A stretch of DNA of 31,519 nt from JAABTH01 sp964492615 (GCA_964492615.1 CAZBKZ010000030.1:1-31519); one strand, 5' to 3'; positions 1 to 8,098 are shown, counted from the stretch's first letter. Notes: a model not told the origin generated them from the sequence alone. Program-made: numbers and translations.

Positions 1-1242
1 ATGAGCAAGCCGGTAGAGACCAAGGAAGATATTTCCCAGGTTGCGGCTATTTCAGCCAGTGATGCAACAATCGGCGAACTGATTGCCGAAGCGATGGAAA
101 AAGTGGGCAAAGACGGTGTGATCACTGTTGAAGAATCAAAAGGTTTTACTACCGACTTAAAAGTAGTTGAAGGTATGCAGTTTGACCGCGGCTACATTTC
201 TCCTTACATGGTAACTGATACGGAGAAAATGGAAGCAGTTTTGGAAGAACCGTTTATCCTTTTAACCGACCGCAAGGTCAGCAATATTCACGACCTGCTG
301 CCGCTGCTGGAGAAGATTGTCCAGAAAGGCAAGCAGCTGTTATTGATTGCCGAAGATGTTGAAGGGGAAGCGCTGGCAACCCTGGTGGTTAACAAACTGC
401 GCGGCACTTTCACCTGTGTGGCCGTTAAGGCTCCCGGTTTTGGCGACCGCCGCAAGTCAATGCTCGAAGATATTGCTATTCTGACCGGTGGTAAAGTAGT
501 ATCGGAAGACCTCGGCATTGATATGAAGAATGTTGAAATTGATATGCTCGGAAGAGCCCGCCAGGTACGGATCAGCAAGGAAGAAACCGTAATCGTGGAT
601 GGCGCCGGTGAAGCTGAAGATATTAAGAAGCGTATTGCCCAGATCAGGATGCAGATTGAAGATACCACCTCTGATTTCGATCGTGAAAAACTGCAGGAGC
701 GCCTGGCCAAGTTGGCCGGCGGTGTTGCCGTAATCGAAGTGGGCGCTGCAACTGAAACTGAAATGAAAGAGAAAAAGCTGCGCATTGAAGACGCTCTTTC
801 CGCTACCCGCGCCGCAGTTGAAGAAGGGATTGTTCCAGGCGGCGGTATTGCCTACCTGAACGTTGCTGCCGGTTTTGGTCAGCTGGAAAGCGACCTGGAA
901 GGCGACGAAGCAACAGGTATGATGATTGTTAAGCGCGCCCTTGAAGATCCCGTGCGTGTAATTGCCAGCAATGCCGGAGCCGAAGGTTCCGTTGTGGCTG
1001 AGAAGATCAAATCAATGGATAAGGGTGTCGGCTTCAATGCTGCAAATGGCAAGTTTGAAGACATGATGAAAGCCGGTATTGTTGACCCGGCCAAAGTGGC
1101 CCGCTCCGCTATCCAGAATGCAGCAAGCATTTCTGCACTCTTCCTGACCACCGAAGCCGTAGTAACCGATCTGCCTGAGAAAGATAACGGCGGCGGAATG
1201 CCCGGCGGTGGAATGCCCGGCGGCGGAATGCCAATGATGTAA
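1..1242 (+). CDS. groL: Chaperonin GroEL (60 kDa), 5' end cut by window edge
   Basis: This is the large subunit of the ATP-driven GroEL/GroES folding chamber in the cytoplasm. The 413 visible residues match GroEL from roughly residue 135 onward, so the Met at base 1 is internal and the true start lies upstream, outside the window. Visible family landmarks include VEGMQFDRGYISPY, the apical-domain stretch IAEDVEGEALATLVVN, KAPGFGDRRK, the segment KLAGGVAVIEVGAATE, and EDALSATRAAVEEGIVPGGG. The C-terminus is the typical Gly-Met rich tail, here three GGGMP-type repeats ending in MM. A clear intrinsic terminator follows within about 45 bases, so groL ends its transcript. groES is expected just upstream but cannot be seen. 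Confidence 0.98.
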   Translation: MSKPVETKEDISQVAAISASDATIGELIAEAMEKVGKDGVITVEESKGFTTDLKVVEGMQFDRGYISPYMVTDTEKMEAVLEEPFILLTDRKVSNIHDLLPLLEKIVQKGKQLLLIAEDVEGEALATLVVNKLRGTFTCVAVKAPGFGDRRKSMLEDIAILTGGKVVSEDLGIDMKNVEIDMLGRARQVRISKEETVIVDGAGEAEDIKKRIAQIRMQIEDTTSDFDREKLQERLAKLAGGVAVIEVGAATETEMKEKKLRIEDALSATRAAVEEGIVPGGGIAYLNVAAGFGQLESDLEGDEATGMMIVKRALEDPVRVIASNAGAEGSVVAEKIKSMDKGVGFNAANGKFEDMMKAGIVDPAKVARSAIQNAASISALFLTTEAVVTDLPEKDNGGGMPGGGMPGGGMPMM

Positions 1243-1283
1243 GGAACAGCCAATTTCCGGTGTTAAACCGGATGGCTATAGAC

Positions 1284-1320
1284 AAGCCCCCTGTCATAAA
1301 AGACAGGGGGTTTCCTTTTG
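1284..1320 (+). terminator. Intrinsic terminator after groL
   Basis: A perfect 9-bp stem CCCCCTGTC (1287-1295) / GACAGGGGG (1302-1310) with loop ATAAAA is followed by a T-rich run. It sits 42 bases after the groL stop codon and closes that operon. Confidence 0.9.
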
Positions 1321-1407
1321 TTTCGCATAAACCAATAATAACTAAATAACAGTTCGTAAGTATATGTGTTGCAAATATTTCATAAATATACCTTGATTCA
1401 TGTTAAT

Positions 1408-1435
1408 TTGTCATATGTTGTGATATTATTACAAT
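1408..1435 (+). promoter_or_regulatory. Probable sigma-A promoter for the secreted protein gene
   Basis: TTGTCA at 1408-1413 and TACAAT at 1430-1435 each differ from consensus by one base and are 16 bases apart, in a strongly AT-rich stretch between the groL terminator and the gene at 1495. Transcription would start near 1442, giving a leader of about 50 bases that holds the AAGGAGG ribosome binding site at 1481-1487. Confidence 0.6.
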
Positions 1436-1494
1436 ATTAAAAATGCTTAACATTGTAAAACATCACCTGGTACCGCAGAAAAGGAGGAGAAAAA

Positions 1495-2748
1495 ATGCGT
1501 AAAACCTTAATAGCTTTGTTTCTGGCAATGTTACTACTATTAAATTTTGCCCTGCCTGCTTTTGCAGCGCCTCCGCATTTTTTCAGGTTCGGAGAGGGTG
1601 AAATTTTCCGTGCCCCGGCAACCGGTTCACTTTCACACAGCGCCGGATACCAGCTTGAAGGTATGATCGACTTTCGTAAACAGGCCGGACATTACTGCAA
1701 CACCGGAGCGGAAATGCAGCAGACCATCAAGGGTGACGGTTTAATCAGCAAGGAGATGACGGTTTTAATGGTCGGAGGAAAGATTAATCTCGATGACGGT
1801 AACGATTTTGTGGCTGATGCCGACTCTATGCAGGGCCTGGAAGTAACTTCGGTGATCAGGCTCTGCGCCCCGCCGAAAAGTATTTTTACTGAAAAGGGAG
1901 CATTCTACTCGTCCCTGGTGGCATTTTTCAATCAACTCTTCTATAACTACAATATACCAGGTGCCGATCAAGATGATGAGCAGAACGCTCGAATAATAGC
2001 AAAGCTATTACAGGAGTTTCCCCAATATCAGGAAGGCCAGGCTGTCCCGCCGCTCTGGCACTATCTTGATCAGTTACCACCAGGCAGCTTTGATCAGGCG
2101 ATGCTTGACTTGATGGCTATTTTAAGTATTGACTTTTTAGGAAATTTTGGCGGGGCTGAATTGCGTACGGAGTTAGAGGAGTTATTGGAAGACTATTTTG
2201 ACCTTGACTCTGTACAGGGAGATGAAGCCTTACAGTTGATCTTATCCCGCATTAGCAGCCTGCAGGAGATCGATCCTTTGACTGACCAGATCTGGGCTGT
2301 TTCTGTCGCGGCTGATCCCGGCCACTCAGGCAGCTTAAACCAGCAGTTCAGCGCTGCCAGCGGCCCCTGGGGTGGAGTTTACTCCCCGCTTGGAGATCTG
2401 TTGTCAGCCAATTCAAGTGATGTTCCCCAGGAGGAAATTGATCAACTTAACTTATATTTCTTTGGTGATGGCCAGGACGATACTTTCTGGTTTGATTTTA
2501 CCGAGTATCCGAATTATACAGTTGAGCGCGGCCCCGATTTTGTGGGCAGTTACTTTACCATCGACCAGTATGCCTACACCGACCAGGGAACGATGAAGCG
2601 TTATATTGATATCAGCAGCCCCTGGAACCACGGGTACCTTTCTGAAGATATGACCGTTACCGGACAGTCGAGTGTTGAAGAAACGTTCAGCATGCTCAAT
2701 CTCGAAGCGGGAGTGGATATGCCTGCCAACTGGTGGGTCTTATTTTAA
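1495..2748 (+). CDS. Secreted protein of unknown function
   Basis: I do not recognise this 417-residue protein. The N-terminus is a clear Sec signal peptide: MRK, a long Leu/Ala-rich core, and an AFA-A cleavage site after residue 24, with no lipobox. The mature part is acidic, rich in Asp, Gln and aromatic residues, with no further membrane segment, no obvious repeats and only two cysteines (Cys68 and Cys124), which could form a disulfide outside the cell. The middle (about residues 160-260) looks helical with acidic clusters; the last 100 residues are rich in Tyr, Phe and Trp and look more beta-like. The start is supported by a strong AAGGAGG seven bases upstream. The gene stands alone, with its own promoter and a terminator on each side, so it is probably a single-gene transcript. 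Secretion is well supported; any function would be a guess. Confidence 0.85.
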   Translation: MRKTLIALFLAMLLLLNFALPAFAAPPHFFRFGEGEIFRAPATGSLSHSAGYQLEGMIDFRKQAGHYCNTGAEMQQTIKGDGLISKEMTVLMVGGKINLDDGNDFVADADSMQGLEVTSVIRLCAPPKSIFTEKGAFYSSLVAFFNQLFYNYNIPGADQDDEQNARIIAKLLQEFPQYQEGQAVPPLWHYLDQLPPGSFDQAMLDLMAILSIDFLGNFGGAELRTELEELLEDYFDLDSVQGDEALQLILSRISSLQEIDPLTDQIWAVSVAADPGHSGSLNQQFSAASGPWGGVYSPLGDLLSANSSDVPQEEIDQLNLYFFGDGQDDTFWFDFTEYPNYTVERGPDFVGSYFTIDQYAYTDQGTMKRYIDISSPWNHGYLSEDMTVTGQSSVEETFSMLNLEAGVDMPANWWVLF

Positions 2749-2780
2749 AGGATTACGCTAATATCCAGGTTTGCTTATAA

Positions 2781-2821
2781 AAAAAACGGTCTGACGGGTT
2801 TAACCGGCTCAGGCCGTTTTT
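2781..2821 (+). terminator. Intrinsic terminator after the secreted protein gene
   Basis: The stem AAAACGGTCTGA (2783-2794) / TCAGGCCGTTTT (2809-2820) has a single G-U wobble and a 14-base loop. The A-run before and T-run after let it work from either direction. It lies 33 bases past the stop codon. Confidence 0.85.
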
Positions 2822-2850
2822 GACGTGACACTGACCCGGTGTGATATAAT
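2820..2850 (+). promoter_or_regulatory. Extended -10 promoter for the M23 peptidase gene
   Basis: A consensus TATAAT at 2845-2850 is preceded by TGA, which forms an extended -10 element. TTGACG at 2820-2825 could be a -35 box, although the 19-base spacer is long. Transcription would start near 2857. This argues against the GTG at 2863 as the start codon, because it would leave almost no leader. Confidence 0.65.
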
Positions 2851-2895
2851 AATAAATATTTAGTGTTTTTGAAATCCAGAGTTTCGGAAAGGGGA

Positions 2896-4344
2896 ATGCC
2901 TGTGGCGCAGTTCCTGAACCGGTTTTTCCAGTTGACTGTTAACTATTTTTCAGCCTGGATTAATAAGGCTGACAGGTGCAATAGAATAGCCTACCTTTTG
3001 GCCACCCTGGTAATTCTCTCCGTTACCCTTGCTTTTCATCATCATCTGAACAGTCAGGTCTATGTTGTATACATGGATGGCGCTGAGATCGGCGCTGTTG
3101 AAGATCCGGCACTGGTTAACCTTTTTGTAGATGACCTGGTTGAACGGTGCGGCGAGCTTTACGGGATGGAACTGCATTTAAGTGAAAAGATTGATGTGGA
3201 AAGGCAGTTCAGGCAAGATCAAAAGACGGACAGCGAGGCTGTCAGTGATAAAATCCGCCATACAGCTTCTTTTTACACTACCGCTTACCTGCTGCATATT
3301 GACGGACGGCCCTTTGTACCCCTGGCCTCTCCGGAGCAGGTGGAGGACCTGCAGAATTCACTAAAAGATTATTATGCCGCATGCAGTGAAGGTGAGAATC
3401 TGCATGAGGTTTATATAGTTGAAGAGTTTCGTGCGGAGGAATGTGCAGTATCGCCGGATGATCTTTACTCAACTGAAGATATTTTTGCCATGCTTGCCGA
3501 GCCGGGCGGCAGTGCCGGGAGCAACGGAACCGCAACCGGTTTTAACGGTAATGATACAACGGTGCGCTCCGAACTGTACAGCCGCAGCCTGGGGGGGCTA
3601 AACAGTGATGGCAGCGCCCCCTTGCTGACGGTAAACGAATATTACACGAAGAGCAGCACACGGGAAGCCCCTCTTGAAATTGCGGTACATGTGAAAACTG
3701 TGGAAGAGGTAACTGCGCTGGAAGTTATTCCTTACCCGGTAGAATATATTGAAGATCAAAGCATGTACGTGAATGAAAGCGAAATTGTTAATGAAGGTGT
3801 GGATGGCGAAAAAGAAGTTGTTTACCTGGTTACCCGCGAAAACGGTGAAGAGGTGGAGAGGGCGGTAGTTGAAGAAATTATCCTTGAAGAACCGGTAGCC
3901 CAGGTTGAGGCAGTGGGGCAGAAGGCGCTTCAGGCATCAGGTGGAGGCAGCTTTACCTGGCCGGTCCAGGGAGAAGGTATTATTTACAACGGTTACAAAC
4001 CGGGACACCAGGCAATTGATATTCATATTGCCGAGGGAACCAATGTGCTGGCTGCTGCAGACGGCGTGGTAACTTTTAACGGTTGGGGCGGCACCCAGGG
4101 TAATTACCTGATTATTCAGCACGGTGAATACTGGACACTTTACCTGCATAACAGCGTAAACCTGGTTTCCCAGGGTGAGCGGGTCAAGCGCGGGCAGGTG
4201 ATTGGTAAAGTCGGAGCAACCGGCAGGGCAAGCGGTTCACACCTGCATTTTGAGGTGAGGGTTGATGACGGAACACGCAGGTGGGATTCTTATTACCAGC
4301 ATCAGCCGGTTAACCCGCTTCAGTTTTATAACGGACGCATGTAA
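2896..4344 (+). CDS. Membrane-anchored G5-domain M23 peptidase (peptidoglycan hydrolase)
   Basis: This is a cell-wall endopeptidase candidate of the LytM/M23 zinc family, 482 residues from ATG 2896. A GTG at 2902 has better spacing to the ribosome binding site GGAAAGGGGA and is an equally likely start. A single hydrophobic segment at about residues 31-51 anchors it, with the rest outside. After a poorly conserved region comes a G5 domain at about residues 243-345 (family hallmark EVIPYPVEYIED, then EIVNEGVDGEKEV), which is known to bind cell-wall sugars. The C-terminal M23 domain has the zinc ligands His371 and Asp375 (HxxxD) and the HxH motif His449-Leu-His451, so it should be active. The central YxH-type motif reads LYLHN. 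A TTT-rich gap separates it from the purine leader RNA. Confidence 0.9.
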   Translation: MPVAQFLNRFFQLTVNYFSAWINKADRCNRIAYLLATLVILSVTLAFHHHLNSQVYVVYMDGAEIGAVEDPALVNLFVDDLVERCGELYGMELHLSEKIDVERQFRQDQKTDSEAVSDKIRHTASFYTTAYLLHIDGRPFVPLASPEQVEDLQNSLKDYYAACSEGENLHEVYIVEEFRAEECAVSPDDLYSTEDIFAMLAEPGGSAGSNGTATGFNGNDTTVRSELYSRSLGGLNSDGSAPLLTVNEYYTKSSTREAPLEIAVHVKTVEEVTALEVIPYPVEYIEDQSMYVNESEIVNEGVDGEKEVVYLVTRENGEEVERAVVEEIILEEPVAQVEAVGQKALQASGGGSFTWPVQGEGIIYNGYKPGHQAIDIHIAEGTNVLAAADGVVTFNGWGGTQGNYLIIQHGEYWTLYLHNSVNLVSQGERVKRGQVIGKVGATGRASGSHLHFEVRVDDGTRRWDSYYQHQPVNPLQFYNGRM

Positions 4345-4361
4345 AGGGTTATTTTATAAGG

Positions 4362-4387
4362 AAGGCTCGATCACCGGGTTTTTTTTT
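4362..4387 (+). terminator. Weak intrinsic terminator after the M23 peptidase gene
   Basis: A GU-rich stem AAGGCTCG (4362-4369) / CGGGTTTT (4375-4382) runs into nine consecutive T residues. Only four pairs are Watson-Crick G-C or equally strong, so the stem is weak, but the position just after the stop codon and the long T-run fit a terminator. Confidence 0.4.
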
Positions 4388-4538
4388 GTTATGATAAGTT
4401 AAAGGATTTTTAAGAAGCATGGCGAAAAATATAAGCAGAAGTGAGTTAATTTTTTTGCAGGCCTGTCAGTTTCAAGACCTGCACCCAGTTTTCAGGGAGA
4501 AAACCAAATATTAAATCGTTAAAAGAATATTTTAACGA
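4388..4538 (+). other. Leader region before the riboswitch
   Basis: This stretch has no gene. It holds a possible -10 box TATGAT (4390-4395) without a good -35 box, an imperfect hairpin GCAGG (4457-4461) / CCTGC (4478-4482) preceded by a T-run, and a perfect 8-bp hairpin CGTTAAAA (4517-4524) / TTTTAACG (4530-4537) that abuts the aptamer. I find no guanine-type purine aptamer here. The promoter for the purine transcript must lie in this region, but I cannot fix its position. Confidence 0.4.
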
Positions 4539-4686
4539 GGGAAAGTGCGCCTAGGGTTCCGCCGTGGATTATAGTTTGCAGCAATTGTTTCGCGGGCTGG
4601 TCCGAGTGGCGCAAACATCCACAGCAATCTTCTATGCTCCTGGATGTCACACCGGAGGGATAAAAGCCCAGGCGGGTAGGTTTCGC
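4539..4686 (+). promoter_or_regulatory. ykkC subtype 2 riboswitch aptamer, probably PRPP-sensing
   Basis: The conserved ykkC-family blocks are present in order: CTAGGGTTCCG (4551-4561), CTGGTCCGAG (4597-4606), ACACCGG (4649-4655) and GGAGGGATAAAAGCCC (4654-4669). A hairpin ACATCCA (4615-4621) / TGGATGT (4641-4647) forms the internal arm. The outer GAAA (4541-4544) / TTTC (4681-4684) pairing fits the extra P0 helix known from the ppGpp and PRPP subtypes rather than the guanidine-I subtype. The genes downstream (purine permease, then pur genes) match the known PRPP subtype. Family assignment is strong; the ligand is inferred from gene context and P0. Confidence 0.85.
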
Positions 4687-4717
4687 TCGATACCTATCTG
4701 TCCGGGCATTATTTTTT
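4666..4717 (+). terminator. Riboswitch-controlled terminator
   Basis: A 15-position stem pairs GCCCAGGCGGGTAGG (4666-4680) with CCTATCTGTCCGGGC (4693-4707), with one mismatch and three G-U wobbles, followed by ATTATTTTTT. Its 5' arm is the 3' end of the aptamer, so ligand binding should prevent terminator formation. That makes it an ON switch for the permease and purine genes. Confidence 0.75.
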
Positions 4718-4761
4718 CGGGAGGTGATTTCCGGACCACAGGCAAAGCCCGCAGACAGATA
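4695..4761 (+). other. Possible antiterminator helix
   Basis: The terminator 3' arm (4695-4707, TATCTGTCCGGGC) can also pair with GCCCG (4747-4751) plus GACAGATA (4754-4761), leaving a two-base bulge. This helix excludes the terminator and could form when the aptamer is occupied. Confidence 0.5.
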
Positions 4762-4824
4762 ACCTTTGAAGCAGGTAAGGAATTATATCCGATTTTAAAA
4801 GCAGAGAAAACCAAGGAGGAAAAC

Positions 4825-6117
4825 ATGGAAAAGTTTTTCAAGTTTAAAGAACATGAGACAAACCTGAAGACAGAAACAACTGCAGGCGTTACCACCTTTA
4901 TGACTATGGCCTATATTATATTTGTTAACCCCTTTATTCTCAGTGGGGCGGGGATGGATTTTGGCGCCGTGATGACTGCAACAATAATCGCTGCCGGTGT
5001 TACTACAATCCTGATGGGCCTGCTGACCAACTATCCATTTGCCCTGGCCAGCGGGATGGGGCTCAATGCCTTTTTCGCCTTTGTTGTTGCGGCGCAATTC
5101 GGCTGGCAGGCAGCCCTGGGCGCCGTTTTTATTTCCGGTATTGTGTTCTTAATTTTATCGGTGACCGGAGCCATCTCGCATATTGACGCCGCTGTGCCGA
5201 CCAGCCTGAAGAGCGCTGTGGCAGCAGGTATCGGACTATTTATTGCATTTATCGGTTTACAGAATGCAGGCATTATAGTTGGTAGTGAGGCCACCCAGGT
5301 TGCTCTTGGCGATCTGTCATCACCGGGGCCGGCCCTTTCTCTTATCGGTATTTTAATTATCGCTGTTTTAATGGCCCGCAAGGTCCGTGGGGCAATCCTG
5401 ATCGGTATCCTGTTAACAACAATAGTCAGTTTTATCATGGGCTTCCAGCCCCTGCCTTCTGGACTGGGCGATATCTTTGGGCCACCGGCTTCATTATCAC
5501 CGATATTCCTGGAGCTTGACCTGAGAGCTGCGCTGGCAATACCTTTCTTTGTTATATTCTCGTTTGTATTTGTAGATGTTTTCGATACTATGGGCACACT
5601 GCTCGGCACTGGGGCAAGGGCCGGTTTTCTTGATAAAGACGGCCGCCTGCCCAAAGTTAACAAAGCGATGCTGGCCGACTCGATCGGAACAATGGGCGGA
5701 GCCCTGCTCGGTACCAGTACTGTTACTACCTACATTGAATCTACTGCCGGAATTTCCGAGGGCGGACGTACCGGTTTCACCTCGGTTGTTACCGGAATTC
5801 TATTCTTCCTAACCCTGTTTCTGGCCCCCCTGGCCGGTCTGGTTCCTGCTGAAGCGACAGCTCCGGCCCTGATTATTGTCGGGGTGCTGATGGTTGGCGC
5901 CGTAGCGAAGATTGATTTTGAAGACTTCACAGAAGCGCTGCCTGCCTTTTTAACCATTATCTTTATGCCTCTGGCCTACAGTATTGCCGACGGGATTGCT
6001 TTCGGTTTCATCGCATTCCCGCTGGTTAAGGTTGTTGCCGGTAAGGGTAAAGAAGTGCACTGGCTGCTTTATCTCCTGGCAATTGTATCGCTGATTCACT
6101 TTTTCTGGCCGGCTTAA
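4825..6117 (+). CDS. pbuG: Guanine/hypoxanthine-type purine permease (NCS2, AzgA/PbuG-like)
   Basis: This is a purine base importer in the cytoplasmic membrane, 430 residues from ATG 4825, which has AAGGAGG at 4813-4819. The open frame extends upstream through the riboswitch, but that extension is not coding. About 12-14 hydrophobic segments run through the protein. AzgA/PbuG-family landmarks include the N-terminal ETTAGVTTFMTMAYIIFVNP, the segment ALASGMGLNAFFAF, FVDVFDTMGTLLG, and the half-helix region GTSTVTTYIESTAGISEGGRTG that lines the substrate site. It is the first gene after the riboswitch, so purine salvage and de novo synthesis are likely co-induced. The exact base (guanine, hypoxanthine or adenine) cannot be told from sequence. 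A 96-base gap with a GC-rich hairpin separates it from purE. Confidence 0.92.
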   Translation: MEKFFKFKEHETNLKTETTAGVTTFMTMAYIIFVNPFILSGAGMDFGAVMTATIIAAGVTTILMGLLTNYPFALASGMGLNAFFAFVVAAQFGWQAALGAVFISGIVFLILSVTGAISHIDAAVPTSLKSAVAAGIGLFIAFIGLQNAGIIVGSEATQVALGDLSSPGPALSLIGILIIAVLMARKVRGAILIGILLTTIVSFIMGFQPLPSGLGDIFGPPASLSPIFLELDLRAALAIPFFVIFSFVFVDVFDTMGTLLGTGARAGFLDKDGRLPKVNKAMLADSIGTMGGALLGTSTVTTYIESTAGISEGGRTGFTSVVTGILFFLTLFLAPLAGLVPAEATAPALIIVGVLMVGAVAKIDFEDFTEALPAFLTIIFMPLAYSIADGIAFGFIAFPLVKVVAGKGKEVHWLLYLLAIVSLIHFFWPA

Positions 6118-6156
6118 ATTCAGTTTTAAACTAAACCATAATTGATTATTCCGTGT

Positions 6157-6179
6157 CCCGGGGCTCTCATGGCCCCGGG
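6157..6179 (+). other. GC-rich intercistronic hairpin between permease gene and purE
   Basis: A perfect 8-bp stem CCCGGGGC (6157-6164) / GCCCCGGG (6172-6179) with a 7-base loop lies in the gap. There is no T-run after it, so it is more likely an RNA stability or processing element than a terminator. Confidence 0.6.
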
Positions 6180-6213
6180 CCGGATAATTATAGTACAAAA
6201 GGAGGCGATGGAA

Positions 6214-6744
6214 ATGTCCGAGATCCAGGTGGGAATTGTGATGGGCAGCGACTCTGACTTACCCGTTATGCAGAAGTGTGCCGATGCCCTGGATGAATTT
6301 GGAATAGCTTATGAAATGGTAGTATCGAGCGCGCACCGTCACCCGGAGAAAACCGCCCGCTATGCCCGTGGTGCAGCTGATGCCGGTTTAAAAGTGATAG
6401 TGGCCGGGGCCGGTGGGGCGGCGCACCTGCCCGGGGTAATTGCCTCGATGACCACCCTGCCCGTTATAGGTGTTCCGGTGGCGATAGAACCGCTGCACGG
6501 AGTTGATTCTCTTTATTCAATAGTTCAAATGCCGCCGGGTATCCCGGTCGCCACGGTCACCATAAACGGTGCATATAATGCCGGTTTGCTGGCGGTGCAG
6601 ATTTTAGCGCTCGGCAGTGAAGATCTGCAGGAAAAGCTGAACGGTTACCGGCAAGGTCTGGCTGCAAAAGTGGAGGAAAAAGATTGCCTGCTGCGTGAGA
6701 AGACAAAACAGTGCAAGAGACCCGAAGAGAGTGATGATCAATGA
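6214..6744 (+). CDS. purE: N5-carboxyaminoimidazole ribonucleotide mutase
   Basis: PurE makes 4-carboxy-AIR in purine synthesis. The protein is 176 residues from ATG 6214. That codon is eight bases after the AAAGGAGG site, while an in-frame ATG at 6208 sits too close to it. Landmarks are GSDSD (residues 11-15), SAHRH (39-43) and AGAGGAAH ending in His71, followed by LYSIVQMPPGIPV, all as in class I PurE. Class I enzymes normally act with PurK, which is not in this cluster, so either purK lies elsewhere or this enzyme works on bicarbonate-derived substrate differently. The last 20 residues are a charged tail. The stop overlaps the purB start in an ATGA, suggesting translational coupling. Confidence 0.96.
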   Translation: MSEIQVGIVMGSDSDLPVMQKCADALDEFGIAYEMVVSSAHRHPEKTARYARGAADAGLKVIVAGAGGAAHLPGVIASMTTLPVIGVPVAIEPLHGVDSLYSIVQMPPGIPVATVTINGAYNAGLLAVQILALGSEDLQEKLNGYRQGLAAKVEEKDCLLREKTKQCKRPEESDDQ

Positions 6745-8033
6745 TCGACAGGTATACCGGCGAAGCGATGGGCAGCATCTGGAGCCTGGAAAACCGATAT
6801 AAAAAGTTTTTGGATGTTGAAATCCTTGCGACCAGGGCCTGGGCCGAGTTGGGCATTGTTCCGCGGGAAGCGGCTGAATTGATAGCAGCAAATGCTTCTT
6901 TTAGCGTAGAGCGGATTGAAGAGCTGGAAGCGCAGACCCGGCATGATGTGGTGGCTTTTACGCGCTGTGTGGCTGAGTCACTCGGGGAAGAAAGCCGCTT
7001 TTTTCATTACGGGCTTACTTCTTATGATGTTGTCGATACCGCTCTATCCGTGCTTCTTGGCGAGGCGGGCGACCTTTTGCTGAAAGGGCTGCAAGAACTT
7101 GAAGCGGTTCTGAAGGAGCAGGCTTTACGCTACAAGAACGTGCCCTGCGTGGGCCGTACTCACGGTGTGCATGCCGAACCGACCTCTCTTGGTTTGAAGT
7201 TTGCCCTCTGGCTGGCCGAAACCAGGCGCAACAGCGAACGTTTAAAGAGGGCCGTTGAAACGGTGCGGGTCGGTAAATTGTCCGGAGCGGTGGGAAATTT
7301 TGCCCATATAGATCCCTTTATCGAAGAATATGTCTGCGAAAAGTTGAACCTGCTGCCTGCCCCGGTATCTACCCAGGTTCTGCAGCGCGACCGACATGCC
7401 GAATTTCTGGCTGTGCTGGCCCTGATTGGGGCAACCCTGGAAAAAATTGCCTTGGAGATACGCAACCTGCAGCGCACCGAAACCAGAGAGTTGGAGGAAC
7501 CTTTTTATGCAGGGCAGAAAGGTTCTTCAGCGATGCCGCACAAGCGTAATCCGGTTACCTGTGAAAAAATTTGTGGATTGGCCCGCTTGCTGCGCGGTTA
7601 TGCGACCGCCGCCCTGGAAAACGTAGCTCTCTGGCATGAACGCGATATTTCTCACTCCTCGGTAGAACGGGTAATTATACCCGACAGCACTATCGCCCTG
7701 GATCACATGATCAGCCAGATGATCCGGGTTGTCGGAGAACTGAACGTATATCCTGAAAAAATGTTTAAGAACCTGGAGTTAACCGGAGGCTTAATTTACT
7801 CGCAGAAGGTACTGCTTGAACTGGTGGAAAAAGGTATATCAAGGGAAGAAGCTTACGACCTGGTGCAGCGCTGCGCCATGAAAGCCTGGGAGAATAACAT
7901 GAATCTGAAAGATGTTTTGGCTGCCGAAGAACAGGTAATCAGCCATTTGGGCATGAATGGCCTGGAAAAATGTTTTGACGCCGCTTTCTACCTGGAAAGG
8001 GTCGATTATATATACAAAAGGCTTGGTATATAA
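6741..8033 (+). CDS. purB: Adenylosuccinate lyase
   Basis: PurB cleaves SAICAR to AICAR and adenylosuccinate to AMP, releasing fumarate. At 430 residues it has the usual length for the Bacillus-type enzyme. The fumarase/aspartase superfamily signature GSSAMPHKRNP occupies residues 261-271 and includes the mobile catalytic serine. GRTHGVHAEPT starts at residue 138, and its His141 matches the catalytic His141 of B. subtilis PurB. TRHDVVAFTR and HYGLTSYDVVDT are also present. The ATG overlaps the purE stop by four bases, so translation is probably coupled. A 131-base gap that can fold separates it from purC. Confidence 0.98.
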   Translation: MIDRYTGEAMGSIWSLENRYKKFLDVEILATRAWAELGIVPREAAELIAANASFSVERIEELEAQTRHDVVAFTRCVAESLGEESRFFHYGLTSYDVVDTALSVLLGEAGDLLLKGLQELEAVLKEQALRYKNVPCVGRTHGVHAEPTSLGLKFALWLAETRRNSERLKRAVETVRVGKLSGAVGNFAHIDPFIEEYVCEKLNLLPAPVSTQVLQRDRHAEFLAVLALIGATLEKIALEIRNLQRTETRELEEPFYAGQKGSSAMPHKRNPVTCEKICGLARLLRGYATAALENVALWHERDISHSSVERVIIPDSTIALDHMISQMIRVVGELNVYPEKMFKNLELTGGLIYSQKVLLELVEKGISREEAYDLVQRCAMKAWENNMNLKDVLAAEEQVISHLGMNGLEKCFDAAFYLERVDYIYKRLGI

Positions 8034-8034
8034 G

Positions 8035-8098
8035 CAGCTGACTGCCGCTTGGGAGCAGATCTATACGAGCAGAGAACAGCGTCGGTAGTGCGGGGCTG
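8035..8098 (+). other. Possible RNA structure in the purB-purC gap
   Basis: CAGC (8035-8038) and ACTGCCG (8041-8047) can pair with GCTG (8095-8098) and CGGTAGT (8083-8089), with one G-U pair and an asymmetric bulge, enclosing a purine-rich interior. It matches no RNA family I know and has no T-run. It may be a chance fold. Confidence 0.25.

Noticed and set aside
1..3. ATG at base 1 as the groL start
   Set aside because: It aligns to an internal methionine about a quarter of the way into GroEL; the first domain is missing because of the window edge.
288..785. Reverse-strand open frames inside groL and other genes
   Set aside because: They are shadows of well-identified + strand genes, have no ribosome binding sites and show no domain resemblance.
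1195..1239. Short tandem repeat at the groL 3' end as a mobile or CRISPR-like repeat
   Set aside because: It encodes the normal Gly-Met rich GroEL tail.
4388..4538. Guanine riboswitch in tandem with the ykkC element
   Set aside because: The conserved purine-aptamer loop motifs are not present on the + strand in this region.
4564..4824. N-terminal extension of the permease reading frame to GTG 4564
   Set aside because: It lies inside the riboswitch aptamer and terminator, has no ribosome binding site, and the family N-terminus starts at ATG 4825 behind AAGGAGG.
6157..6179. Hairpin before purE as a transcription terminator
   Set aside because: The stem is strong but nothing T-rich follows it; the next bases read CCGGATAATT. 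Treated as a stability or processing hairpin.
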